A stretch of DNA of 64,000 nucleotides. Source: Penicillus capitatus. Its lineage: Eukaryota > Chlorophyta. Made by a program: the position numbers and the translations under genes. The stretch covers positions 372,001 to 436,000 of the forward strand of contig OZ287700.1 of NCBI GenBank assembly GCA_965649825.1, written 5' to 3'. The notes beneath the pieces are model-generated. The model was not told the DNA's origin. It saw only the letters and a list, made by a program, of their open reading frames with translations, and did no database searches. This document shows positions 20,463 to 32,410 of this stretch, piece by piece. How positions within the stretch are numbered: position 1 is the stretch's first letter; each line of letters begins with the position of its first letter.

Positions 20463-23400
20463 TCATTTCTTAGATCGCATTATTGCCTCCACGTGCGAAA
20501 TGTCAAACTTCAATTTGTCTTCTCGCAAGATGGAGCTCTTCAGCATGAGCAGCTCGTCTCTGGTGTAACGCAGTCGATGCAAGTGGTCTTTCGATTCGAT
20601 GCCACGAATCCCTTGAATTTCCAGCTTCACAGAACTCTTGGCTCCACGACAACAGGGACTCTGAGACTGCTTCATTTCTTTCACCAGCAGCGCTCTGCTC
20701 TCTGCAGCCTGTCGCCTGTCATTTCCCAAATCACTCAGAAACCATTGACAGATGAATAATGCCGTTTTTGATGCATCTGTCATCTGTCACAGCACAACAG
20801 GTGACGATAGAATACAAGAATGTATTCGTGCCTTTGGTGGTGCGAGGGAAACTAACTGTTTGCACTCGGATGCGATGTCTTCCAGAGAAGGCTTTTCTGA
20901 TACAGACAGTAGATCATAGCACCTCTTGAATGACACCAGGCAGACAAGCCCTGCAGCCGAGACATCACTGACGTCACCCTCGTCTGCCTTCAATTGATCG
21001 AGCCACTTCTCGAAGTGACCGTCTCTGACTTCTTCCAACACTGCGATGAAGAGGCTTTCTCCCGAAACCGATCTCGCTCCGCTGATCTCGCCAATCGCAT
21101 TCTGGATCTCGCGGACAGTCCCTTGGGCGCAGGACAAACCTACTGCTTGCAGCAATGCTTTTCTGAGAGCCTGCAGCACTTGACCCTTGTCTATCCGGTT
21201 TCTCAGCGCATCTGTACTGAAAAGACGTCGAAGCAGCTTTGTAGCATTTGGAAAAGTCGCATTGGACGAAAGAACCTGAAAACGCGACATCGACACACGA
21301 AACATCCAAGCGTAGTGCACTACCTGCAGCGCTGTTTCGAGATCCTGTCCAATCAGGAGGTCGACGACACATGCTTCCCAGGATTCAGTGCTGCTGTCCA
21401 TGCGCCGGTTGCCTCTCTTCGCAAAGGCATCTTGAAGACGTCGGTCTTCTTTCAGAAACTTGACTCCTGCCACACAGATGGCGTCGTCGTCTAGCTTGGC
21501 TTCCTGATACGTCTTCACGGCCTCTGCTGGCTCTCCGAGCGTCAACAGATGCATTGCGGCCAGGTGTGTCTCCCCTAGGGACTGCAGGAGTGCAACGTAC
21601 TTGTACACGATGGATCGGTAGAATGGTTTTCCAGCAGGCACGAAAAAGGGCAAAAACTCCCCAGACATCGCTCTGTTGTCGAAGAGGACGTCTGCAGCTT
21701 TACGATATTGCTGTGCCCACAGATAACGCAGCGCAATCTGCTCAGACGTTCTTTGATCGAGCTTGGACGTGTTCGCAGCCGCATCCAAACTCTCGACCAG
21801 AACATCTGTCGCCTCCATAGGGTTTTCGTGCAGTCCCCAGTTCTGAACGGTTTTCCAGAAATGTTCAGAAACTGCTTCCTGAGACAGAGCTGGTCCACCA
21901 GGAAGCAAGACACTCGGCAATTGCTCGAGAATCGAGTCCTTGAGATGCGACGGGGTAGTCCTCTTGTGCTGTGATATCGCTCTGTCCCTCAGAGTGGACA
22001 GTTTCCGTTTGCCAGTTCGGATCGGCGGCACCGTGGAGCGATCGGGAAAATGGGCATCTGGTTCTTCTTTCAACTTGAAAAGACTGCCAGACGATGCCGC
22101 TGCGGCAACGCTGAGCAGATGAGGCCCCTGTTCTGCCGCACTCTTCTTTCTTCTTTCGAAAGCGGCTCCAAAATCTGTCAGCTCCCCTTCTGGGACGGAT
22201 CTCTTGCCAAGAGACGATGAGCCGTAACGCGACACTCGAGTGGCGAGAGCACATGATGGCTCGATGACGTGCTGCGTCACTTCCTTCGCCCGGGTCACGC
22301 AGTGACATGCATGCGAGACGATGAAGACATTTCTCACGTGCATCTGTGCCACAAATAATGTCAACTTCTTCGAGAGAGGGGACCAGATTGTAGCCGTTTC
22401 CACAGGAGACCCCGAAGAGACATCCCATACCTAGCATGAATAACATGCCTTGCAGGTGACGAGGAAAGAAAAAGGTCTATGCACCTTGATCTCTTTCTGC
22501 AGATGGAGAGCGCAGAGGGCAGAGTCGGCAAGGGGATGCCACTGAACACAGCAGAGACCGCTCTGTTGCCATCTACAGACTTCATCCAGTTCGTCGTCTT
22601 TCATTCCAACCACCGAGATGGCATCTTTCGCGAGAACAACCAGTCGATCGTCACGACTTGGATGCCACTCGAGATGTTGAAGACGTGAGTTGTGCAGTTG
22701 GATGGTTGAGATGACTTCAGCTTCCTCCATTCTGTCAGGAAACCTGAGCCGGATCAGCTTTCCAAGTTCTGTTCCAATAACCAGATACTCTCCTTTGTGG
22801 CTGAAGCCGAGAGCTGTGATTTTTTGTGCGACGTTCAGATTCTCAAGAATGCCGGATACCTACATCAAGAATTCGGCGCCAAGGAAAGAGCGAAGCGTGA
22901 CGCTCACATTTGCTGGATCCTCGCAGTGGGCAGCAGATGGTTCGGTTTTCTTGGCGTTCTTGGTATCTTGGGCTGCGCCTTTCCAGTCGCTTTCAAAAAT
23001 CGATAACCATCGGAGAAGGCATCCTTCTGTTCCCAAGGAAAACAGATCATATCCACCAGATACACTGCCTGTCCATTCAAATGCAAACACTCATGAAGGC
23101 GCGCGTCTCAGATTCCACGCACTCGCCTGATGTGACACCGAGATGCCAATGAAGCGACTTGACGGCGCCTCTGTGGCGATGACGATACGTCCAGTATTTG
23201 TCGTTCTCTCCCATCAGACCCACGTGACCATCTTCGCATCCGTATGCAAGGACGCCTAGTGATCATTCCCTCAACAGCTGTCTCAAACGCAACGGAGTCG
23301 TGCATTCTGATGCAGGGCACCATTTCACCGCGGTGACCTTCCGAGAGATCCCCCTCCATTTCAGCTGAGACCTGACGAAGCCCTCTTCTTTCTCTTTCGC

Positions 23401-25001
23401 AGGCAGCACTCTGATCGTCTTGTCCGCACAACCGACAGCGAGAGTGTCGCTCTTGTTTATGTCCATGCAAGTCACATCACCTCCCAGACTGCTCCAACTT
23501 GTCTTGAGCCTAGACTGTCTCCAATTTCCTGATCCGGACGCTTCGCAGAGACACAAGTTTCTGTCCATGCTTGTCGAGATCCATCGAAATGTGTCCTCTC
23601 CTTCCGAAGGCAGTCGATCAAGTGAGAAGACTATACGACGATGGAACTGCGGAAGATGGATGGCGGAACCCATTTTCACAACACCTTGGGAAACAAATGC
23701 TAGTTAAGTAAAGATACTGGACATTGGTCCTCCCCACGGGTTAGCTGAGCGTCAAAATCGATCTTCCACGCAGCGGCTTCTCCACGGAAGCTCGCCAAGA
23801 TCCACGCAGATGCGTCCGCAGGAGAAGACGCCTCTGTCCAAAAGGAACAGGCAACCAGCCATGGATGACACTGGGCACCGAGCTTCGCGGGCTTAGGAAA
23901 TGCGAACGACCGAAGATGGCGGAGCCTCTCGCTCTTGCCGCTACATCCCACGATATGGAGACTTCCATCACGAGTGCCTTCAGGAAAGATTGTGAGAAAA
24001 AGAGTCGAACGCGCGAGTCCTCGACATACATGCGATGAGAGCACCACTGTCATCGATTTCTCTTCGGACCCCGAGGTGCAGGGCGATCTGCTCTGGTTCC
24101 TTCCCGGGAACTTCACTCAGTGCGACGTCGACGTGACTTCGATCAATTCTCTTTGGTTTCGGCGATGCACGCAGCCATCTCACACTCTGAATGGGGGCAC
24201 GACTGATGGACAGGTTTGCGATGGAACAGTCTCTATCGGTGTCCAACAAAGTTAAGATCCCCTTTTCGCACGCGGCAACAACCTGCAGTGGCTGTGCATC
24301 ACACCATCGGTGAAGTGGATGTGGCACGGACCAGTGCTGCATGACTGGGGACAGGTGACACACTCGTTACGGCTGAACCCAGTTTCGTGGTTAGTCTCTT
24401 CGGTTTCCCTTCTGTAAGAATGAGCACAGTTTGTGGCAGTTACAGAAGGACAGTCTCACTCGTACGCAGCCGCCACACCATGATCTCGCCTCGCCCGTCC
24501 CCAATGACAACAGCGTCCAAGGCATTGACACTTCAGCTCCGCATTGTCGGACAAGAATTCTTAGTAGTTAATTGGTTTTACTTCGTAAAGGCACCGAGGG
24601 CGGTGAGTTCAGCCGGTTGCTTGTAGAGCGTCTTCGAGCAATGCATTCTCTCAACGTCCCACGCGCGAACTGTTCGATCTTGTCCGAAGGAACACAACTG
24701 TCCATTTCCACAGAAGCACAGGCCGGTCACTCTAGTCACACAAAACGAAGATGTCGTCGTTTCTGGTAGTGATGATGTCCGACTTCCGATTGTGTCCGTG
24801 CAGCAGGCTTTGCAGTTGGTAGGTTCGAAGGTCAAGAACGACGATCGTATTGTTAGCAGCGAAGGCATAGCGATCTCCGTTAGCGGAAACGCTTGTTGCA
24901 TGGTTGCAAAACCTACGGCCGTCGTGCTGTCAGCAGACACGGTCGCGAACAAAAGCGACTTGCCAATTGGGAGAGGGCAGCAGCAGTGGAACCTCCGTCA
25001 T
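20463..25001 (-). CDS. Gemin5-like WD40 protein with C-terminal helical repeat domain, multi-exon
   Basis: Gemin5 is the snRNA- and cap-binding WD40 subunit of the SMN complex, also linked to translation. The model starts at the ATG at 25001 (MTEVPLLLPSPNW); the PSPNW start is a hallmark I know from Gemin5. WD-type blades follow, such as GLCFCGNGQLCSFG with RTVRAWD, DVTCMDINKSDTLAVG, LGFSHKGEYLVIG and EIKVWDVSSG. The last 600 residues are helical and TPR-like (HLAAMHLLTLGEPAEAVKTY). Checked introns include 22431-22484 (54 bp). Others are a 48-bp intron near 22.86 kb and a 49-bp intron near 23.13 kb. A last GC-AG intron of 48 bp (about 20786-20833) joins PPK to MTDASKTAL and extends the protein to 20463. 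The first intron and those near 23.7 and 24.6 kb are uncertain. Alternative: another WD40-TPR scaffold. Confidence 0.65.
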
Positions 25002-26532
25002 CAGAACGAAGCGAAAATGAAGAAAACTCAGCAATTTGTCAATGAATGGCATCACCGACGCAAACCACCACCATAAGGTGTACGCCTGTCACTCGTCGCA
25101 TGTCAGTGTGTCGAATACGATTCCAAAATGTCGCCGCAACTCAAGACGACGGGACCAGGCTGAAAATCCGCTGCAAGTTTAGGTGATTCGAATCTCGTGC
25201 ATTGTGCACGATCCTCATACGAACGTCACTTCACGAGCACGACGCTTTGAGCTAGAAAGGATCATCGCAAAGCTACACAAACATGGTGCAAAGTTAATGC
25301 GAGGAAGACGGACGGTGTTTTCAACAACGACTGTGAAGCGTCTGGGTTTCGAAATCTCACAAGAACACTGGACATTGAAAAATGAATGACTATCGTCAGA
25401 GAGGAGACGGCATGTGTCGGGTCTGCTGCCATTAGGGAAGACGACTTCAGAGGGTTTGTGGGGACACACGTTCATTCCAAATTCGACGAGTAGTAGGTCT
25501 AAGAGGCCTCCTTGTCCTTTTCCAGGTGGTATCCGATCTCGCCGTATGACTTGCTCGTCGCCAGCGTCGAACTTGACCTCGGATTTTCCCGCTGCGCGAG
25601 AACTGGTTGGTAAAGATGCAAATTGTCTCACTCGATGTATCGACCACCTGGTTTCGCTGTTTATGGCAGAAACCGTTTCCAAGGATCGATTCCACAATAA
25701 AACGCATCTTCGCCATACAAAGTGCAACCATCGAATTTCTCTATCAATGACACACATAAACGCCATATTCAGCGCCGTTGTATCGCGGTTCAGAAACAGC
25801 AAAATCGTGCGTCAAACGCGATTAGACCGAAGCAGTTTCCAAACGACGTCCCGTTTGCAGGTTGGGCAAAAACGGCGCCGATTACAAATGTCTAGAAGCA
25901 TTTGAAATCAGACACTGCAGGTTCGAACAGTGTCTACAGAAGAGGTGGATACCGGCAAACGATTAGCAAGTGTTCTGCATCTAGCACCGTTCTTGGCCGT
26001 GGACTTGAGAATAATGTACTGTAAACGCTGTAGCAGATTTCTCGGTAATCTAAGGACGACATGAACGCATTATTGTGCACGGCGTCACAGACAACTGACT
26101 TTCCGCATCTTATGCTTTCCAGCGGTCTCCGACGGACATTATTTAACTTCAAAACAACATCCTGAAGTCGCCCGAGACGAAATGCTGGCCGACTTCGGAA
26201 AACTCCGGTTCTGTTATGGCATCATGCTGCCATCGGTTGACTCGAACCGTCGCTAGAATACGGTCTTCAACATTGGAAGCACGTAAGTCTTAAACTCTGG
26301 TTCACATGGAGAGTTTTGTCAGATAGGGTTCATTTGGATGCGACTTGAAAGACAGCTCGACATCGAAGATCTCAAATAATCCTTGAAAACTAGACTACAC
26401 GGCATCTTTGAAAGGAGGATGTACACTTCAGCCTCGTTGTGTTTGAATGTCGTTCGATGTTTGTTGTTCGTGATAAGACAAGCAGATAATAATAAAATTG
26501 AAAATCTAGTGGCAGTGGAGCTGAATGAAGGA
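25002..26532. other. Gene-poor stretch with transposon debris
   Basis: Apart from the reverse-transcriptase fragment at 25.18 kb, I find no coding pattern. The right 600 bp are AT-rich and carry no repeat that I can see. Confidence 0.5.
25183..25510 (+). mobile_element. Degenerate reverse-transcriptase fragment
   Basis: The plus frame at 25183-25389 reads ELERIIAKLHKHGAKLMRG and then VKRLGFEISQEHWTL. This fits the Ty3/gypsy RT segment after the YxDD box (H..HL..V...L.k.glkl...K..f....v.fLG..vs). A following out-of-frame GFVG...FIPN-like stretch fits the next RT segment. Stops and frame changes mean it is dead. It does not look close to elements 1 or 2, so it would be an older family. Short match; could be chance. 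Confidence 0.4.
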
Positions 26533-28222
26533 TCAAGGTTTCAACATATTAGTAAGGGTGTTCCGAATCTGCTTGGAACAGGAAGGATTCCATAGACAAA
26601 TATAGTCGAGCGGGACTTTCCCGTCTTTCGCTTTTATTCTCTTTGACTTTGACCCTCCATGGGCTAACAGCATCTGAACCGGAACGTCAGAAAAAAGAAT
26701 TGAAATAGTGCTTACTACTACCCTGACAGCCTCGACGCTTCCTTTTAGCGATGCATAGTGAAGAGGCGTGTATCCACTGTCAAAGGCAACGACATTAACA
26801 TTAGCGCCGCCATATTCTACGAGAACCTGTGAATCAAACACTTAGACAACACAGACCTAAGTAGTTTCAGTGACACTTGAGCGACGTTTGGATGTACATA
26901 CATTACAGCATGGTGCAGTGGCGTCATTCCATTTTTGTTGTAGGCATTTACATGGGCTCCGCTATCCAGCAGAATCTGCAGTTCACCATATGGGATCGAT
27001 TTCGAAAAAGAGGACGGAAGTCGTGCTTGCCTTAGTAACAAAAACGTGTCCATTATGTGCGGCAAACAGCAGTGGAGTGGTGCTCATCCTGTCAACGGCA
27101 TTGACATTCGCTCCATAGTCCACAAGAACCTGTAAATCGATTGGTCAGCCGAGTGAGGAAAACAGATTCTGGCGTCACCTGAACGACATCGGCGTATCCC
27201 TTGGTTGCTGCAGTGTGTAGAGATGTTGCCCTGTTCATATCGGTAGAATTCGTATCAGCTCCACCATCCAGGAGAGCCTCCAACTCGTCACGTCGGGTAC
27301 GATTGTCGACAGAGCCAGGTACTCACCTTCACGATGCCCGCATGACCAAAGTTTGCCGCCACGAAAAGAACGGATTGTAAAGACTGGCCGCCCGAGATAT
27401 CTACGTCGATTCCGGCATCAATGAGAATCTGTGAATGCGTCTCGCACACTTGGATGCAGAATAAACTCCATCATTACCTTCACTGCTCCAAGATGTCCGT
27501 TTGCTATGGTACGATTGAGCAGCTCCCATTCCATGATGTGTATGTCTGCGCCATTGTCGAGGAGAACCTGATTCGTGATTTGTTATGCAGACTTGACGAA
27601 AAAAAGGACTTGCGGAATCACTTTCATCGATCCAACATGTCCATGGACGGCCGCAAGATGAACTGGTGTTCTTCCATCCCACTGTCGAGCATTGACATCG
27701 GCTTCGGCTTCCGCGAGAACCTGCCGAATAAATGATCTGTGAGGTGTTTGTCTCCAAACGCATCATCAGACTTTCACCTTAATGACGTCGGCGTGTCCAA
27801 GAAACGCCGCAGCGTGAAGAGATGTTCTTTTACTGTCAGCAAGGGCGTCGACATACGCACCGTAACCAATAAGCACCTTGATAGAAGAAATGCAAATAAG
27901 ATCAAACGAAAAAAGGAACCGGTAAACCCTTAACGCATCGCAGTCTACCGCTATAGAGTATGGCCGCATCCGAGAACGTAAAATACGCCTGACCGCCAGA
28001 CGTGATGATCCGAAGGGATACGGCTCTATCTGTTCTCACGATACGCACCTTAGCGCAGTGAGGAGCGTAGTAGACAGCAGCCCAGTGCAGCAGAGTCGAG
28101 CCTTTCTGCATCTGGTAACCCCTGACTTCGACACTGTCTTCGTACTCACTGTCGGGATACAATCCTGCCGCAAGAAGTGCCTCTGCGTTGATCGCATCGT
28201 CCACTTGAATAGCAGATATCAT
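26533..28222 (-). CDS. Ankyrin-repeat protein, about nine repeats on separate exons
   Basis: The model starts at the ATG at 28222 (MISAIQVDDAINAEALLAAG) and ends at the stop at 26533 after NTLTNMLKP. Successive minus-strand exons each carry one ankyrin unit: GSTLLHWAAVYYAPHCAKV, KRTSLHAAAFLGHADVIKV, GRTPVHLAAVHGHVGSMKV, then a weaker ELLNRTIANGHLGAVKV, LFVAANFGHAGIVKV, ATSLHTAATKGYADVVQV, TPLLFAAHNGHVFV, MTPLHHAVMYVHPNVAQV and YTPLHYASLKGSVEAVRV. Between them are introns of about 50-60 bp that interrupt each repeat at the same place, just after the VxxV helix end. Ankyrin repeats bind other proteins; no other domain is seen. A further 5' exon cannot be excluded. Confidence 0.8.
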
Positions 28223-28414
28223 TTTCTGGACGTCACACGAAGCCTATGCAATCCAATCGTGCACCAGCCCTGCTCACCGTGACCATCTCAGTTTGAGACA
28301 GCTTTGCGTATTGTTTGCGTCTTTTGCATATCTTCCTTTCTGTCTTCTTATCCGTCTTACATTCCGTTTCCTTGACTCGATGCTATACTCGAATGATCAG
28401 CGTTCTGTCAAGTG

Positions 28415-29510
28415 TCATCGGCTAGATCTTGCCTTAGAACGACGCTGAGTTATCTCTCTGATCCAATCCAGATAATGGTCAACACTCGTGTAAACAGCCG
28501 GTTCACATATACTGCACTGTCCGGCCGGTGTTGATCCGCATGACGCAACTCCAACAATCATATCAAACTTCGGGTTTCCTGCAGTGATGTCTCGGTTTGG
28601 AGCATCCGCCAGCAACAAAGGCCCGTCCGTATCGCCTACTACATTGTCTCTTGTTCGGGCAGACAATATGCTAAGCAGAAAAGCGGGGACACCGTTACCT
28701 TCGCACGCGTCCTCTCTGAGACTCTTGATGCAGATCCAACTGCTGTTGTCCAGCGTTTTAGATGTATTCTTGCAGCTCTCCTGCTCAGCGATGATCAGTT
28801 TGTCATTGATGTGAATATCTCTGACACTCTCGGCGGCCTCCGTCTTCCCCCATCCCGTTGCTGTCATCGAGTCGCCAAACGTGATTGGAACACCGCCGGA
28901 TCCGAGAAGCGGCAGTGTAAGATTCGTCGCTCTTCTGTCGAGCTTCAGCACTGCAATGTCGTGTCCGTCTGCGAAATCGCCCGTCCAACCATCCGCTACG
29001 TATCCCTTGACCGCTTCAAACACCTGTGACGAAAGACGAAGACGCGATTTCGGCAAGAGCGCCCTGTCTGCTGACCTTGCCGGGGTCTGATTCATCGAGT
29101 TGGCGAATTCCGCAGTAGACAATGGGCGACAGACCGACGGACCCAGGAATTCTCGTATCGACGCAATGCGCCGCCGTCACCACCCAGTTGCGTCGGAAGA
29201 GAGCTGCAGCGCAGACGTGAGCACGACTGCCGCGCTTCCGCAAGCTACACATGTACGGAAAGCGCAGCGAAGCCTTTTTCTTGTTCTGCTAGACATCGCG
29301 GTCGAATAAGGAAACGGTAAAGAAGCTTGGCGCGCAGCTTACAGCGGTGTTCAGATAGGTGACGGTCTCCCGAAAAACACCTTCGTTGTATTCTGCAGCA
29401 CACGGATGTTTCGAACGCGGTTTTGTATTCTCCGCACCTTGGCTTCCATGAGACACGTAAACTGCGAAAAGCAACACGCACAGCAGCGACAAACGAAGCA
29501 GCGCCGACAT
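28415..29510 (-). CDS. Secreted trypsin-like (S1) protein with Thr in place of catalytic Ser
   Basis: Start at the ATG at 29510 gives a signal peptide (MSALLRLSLLCVLLFAVYVSHG). The S1 fold is recognisable: FPYMCSLRKRGSRAHVCAAAL, catalytic His in VVTAAHC, and catalytic Asp in GHDIAVLKL. The C-terminal VGVASCGS and YTSVDHYLDWI also fit. Removing a 63-bp intron at 28636-28698 gives DACEGDTDGPL where the family has DxCxGDSGGPL. The nucleophile Ser is therefore Thr and the next Gly is Asp. Other introns lie near 29.05 and 29.3 kb and are not resolved. Either it is an inactive S1 homologue or an unusual Thr enzyme. The mature protein would be secreted or vacuolar. Confidence 0.82.
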
Positions 29511-31360
29511 TGGATTATTCTGATGGCACGGTCGGGTTTCCGATGCGGAATCCGCGAACATCTTCCCCCGGAATGTGTGTTTAATGGTCGAAGCGTCTTA
29601 TGGATAGCAGGAGGACCACATGATGACTCAACGGTTTCGTATACTCAACATGTGTCGCATGGATGTCAAATCGGGATGTGGAAGTTCGCTCTCGCACTAT
29701 TTTCTACGAAGAATGGACAAGCGTAAAATGCACCAGGTCCGAAGAGAAGCTGCACGCAGAAGAGGTCCCGGTCTAGTTGTTTCTCTCCGTCTGTTCGACA
29801 ACGCGGAAACGAATCTCTCGACGTTTGCAGTTGTGATGTCTTTCCATTTTGTATCCGTTGTTGTGAAATCGTGTCGAACTTTGAGATGAACTTGCGCGAG
29901 TAAGCCCATGAAGTTCTCGCAACGTGACTTGTGGACCAAGAACACTCAAGTGAAGCACATTTTCATAATAACATATGTTCAATCCTTGTAAACTTTGCAC
30001 ACCATTGTAAGATTCTTTCGTAACCTTTGTTGTCATTGCTCCGTGTAAAGGATTTAATAGATCGGAATTTTTCGTAAACCATCGGAAGCGGTCAGTTCTT
30101 CTAATGACCACAATGGCAATCTGACCATCGGTCGCGATGGGTGCAAGCTCTTAACCCAACTTCCACATCGCCATAGGAAGATGGTTATCGAAAAAGACCC
30201 GATGTTCTCGTCTGTTAAACGAAGAGGTTGGATTCATAACCACCTTGGGTACATAAGGTCGGCATTCCTCGTGTAAATATCTCGAGTTCTTGTACTCAAG
30301 TCCAGTGCATTCTATCATCATCGTTTGCGTGTGCTTCGACTCCGCTTTTTCTTAAATTGCTTGCACGACCGCCGACATTCCATACTCGTCGAATCTAAGT
30401 TCGCAAAGTCTTTTGCTTCTACAGGCTATATTTTTTGCAAGAATGAGAGTTAGCTGACAATCAAGCCACAATGGTCAAACAGACATCGACACGAAGGCCG
30501 CGGACGAGGGCACAATCTTCGTAAATGTGTCGCTGGGAATAACAGCAGAAGAGATGACTCCGAGCAGGTGGTCACGGCATGAAGAGTTGGTCGATAGATA
30601 ACCAAGAAATTCAAAAAGTCAGAGAACTATTATATAATAGATAAATCACTACAACGGGCAATCAGTGTTCACTCACTCAACACAATCGATCCTCTTCCAC
30701 CACGCTCCAAATTTGAATATCTCAAAAGAAACCTCAAACTCTTTATCCTAATACGGAACTCATGTTTTGAGATTTGGTCTAACACATACTAGTCTAATAA
30801 ACGTGTTATTCTCGAATTAAAGTCATACTCTAAGTACCTTTAACTGTATGTTGTTTTCGGTACAAGTTCAACGATCTAGTCCTTTCGATACAGCCATTTG
30901 CGTTAGACGCATGATTGGCAATTCATAATCAACTATTCGTCTTCGATGTTTTCCATAATCAATTGAAATGGGGTATGTCATGTGCGGATCCCATGTAAAA
31001 TCGCAATTCATATATAATCAATTGATCGAAGACGGTGGTTGTGGTGAACGCGATGTACGACAAATAGGAATCGTTTCATCGAATCTCGATAAATTGCTAG
31101 TCGTATACGTCGTGTCGATGGTTTCCGTGTCGATGACATGAATCGCCCGAATTGCACAGATCAGACGGACATTTCTGGCATGAGTGGGTCATCAAAGGGA
31201 CAGTATTCTGCGATTCAAGTTTCAACTTCTCAAAATGACGATCTCTGCTTAAACAGGTGTTCTCGAAAAACCTCCACCACGTCCAAAGATGTGCACTATC
31301 TATTCTTCGCCATTGCTAATGTGGACAGCGTTGCTCTTCTCACTCAAAAATGAGTAAAAG
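29511..31360. other. 1.85-kb intergenic region
   Basis: No gene is supported. The minus frame at 29773-30111 (KESYNGVQSLQGLNICYYE...) is open for 112 codons and could be a remnant, but I recognise nothing in it. At about 30.94 and 31.03 kb an inverted pair GTCTTCGAT / ATCGAAGAC flanks an AT-rich stretch with two ATAATCAATTGA-like words, possibly a decayed small element. Confidence 0.4.
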
Positions 31361-32410
31361 TCATTGTTCCTGTTTTCTTTTCCAGGCGTCAATCCACTCT
31401 TTCGCTTCGCGGACATTGTCATCTCCGCTCTCCGCTTCCGTACTCTTCACTTCTACCTTCTCGGCTGCTGCTGGAGTAGGAGTTACGGCAGGTTCTTCAG
31501 TTTTCGGTTCAGTTCCTTCCATGTCTCTGAAAAAGAATGCCACACCCCCAACGAAAATTGCCAAGACGAGTAATTCGCCCAACAAGGCAGTCGGACTGAT
31601 GCCACTCTCTGGCCCTGACGTCGTCGGTTTAACGGGTGGCGCTGTTGTGGGTGGCTTCGTCTTGATCACCGATGGCTTCGGCGACGGCGACGGTGCTGGA
31701 TTTGGAGCAACAGGTGGTGCCACCTTTACAGGAGGAGTAGCTTTGAATGGGGGGTTCTTCGGCATTGGCTTGACTGGCATCGGCACTGGCACTTTCGCTT
31801 CTTCGATCGTTTTCTGATTGACATTCTGACCGGCATAGGGATTGAGAATCACCAATGCGCCGCCAACAACGACGGCGGTGCCCAGCACAGCCACCAATCC
31901 AATATTGCCTCGTGTTTCGCTATCTCTGAGAGAGAATGGCCCTGAGTCACTGCGACCGTCGCTTTCTTTCGATTTGGCAGACGTTTCTACACAAAGACGC
32001 CGTCGCGCTCGACGTGCCACGCTCCGCAGGGTGCGCTTTGCTAGGCCGTCTCCCTAGATGCTCCACCATCACTATCGTCCACTCGAAAAGGATCGGACCG
32101 GCACAAACGTCACTGCTCTGCATAGGGATCCATGATGCCCTCCCATCACCGCGACATGCCGATTCTTCAACACCGTGTCCATGTTTACCATACGGAGTAC
32201 GCGGTAGTGTTCGGCAAGAGCACGCGCGATCTGCGAAATGTCGCCATCATTCAGGCCGTTAAGATCGCCAGACAGGCCAATGTCCCAAGCCCGCGCGACG
32301 TCCTTCGCGACGAAGCCTGTCGCTCTTGCCCAGCTCGTTACGTGCGATAAGACACGGAGTGCTCCGTCGCTTCGTCCCGTCCGATGGCGAAGATGGGCAC
32401 TGTACAAGAA
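31361..32410 (-). CDS. Proline-rich two-TM protein of unknown function
   Basis: The safe part is 31361-32053. It encodes a basic N-region, a helix [19 protein letters not shown] and a long Pro/Lys/Thr-rich linker. A second helix [20 protein letters not shown] and a charged tail ending DAWKRKQEQ follow. The frame has no ATG there and is opened by a 3' splice site TCTAG. A 51-bp intron (32054-32104) would join it to an upstream frame ([19 protein letters not shown]...) that is open to about 32.5 kb. That upstream frame also lacks an ATG and overlaps the antisense 5' part of the HPT gene, so it may be a shadow. No known family. The Pro-rich tether between two helices suggests an organelle-envelope or thylakoid anchor, but that is inference. 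Confidence 0.45.

Noticed and set aside
25414-25905. 163-codon plus-strand frame as a gene
   Set aside because: Low-complexity, no start context, no family, and it overlaps an equally open minus frame; better seen as transposon debris.
29773-30111. 112-codon minus-strand frame as a gene
   Set aside because: No recognised family, no splice partners and no second copy in the window; kept only as a note.
30940-31035. Possible MITE with GTCTTCGAT / ATCGAAGAC ends
   Set aside because: Only 9 bp of inverted match, no target-site duplication and no second copy seen.
31350-31817. 155-codon plus-strand frame rich in Gly/Val
   Set aside because: It is the antisense of the Pro-rich linker and membrane helices of the minus-strand two-TM protein.
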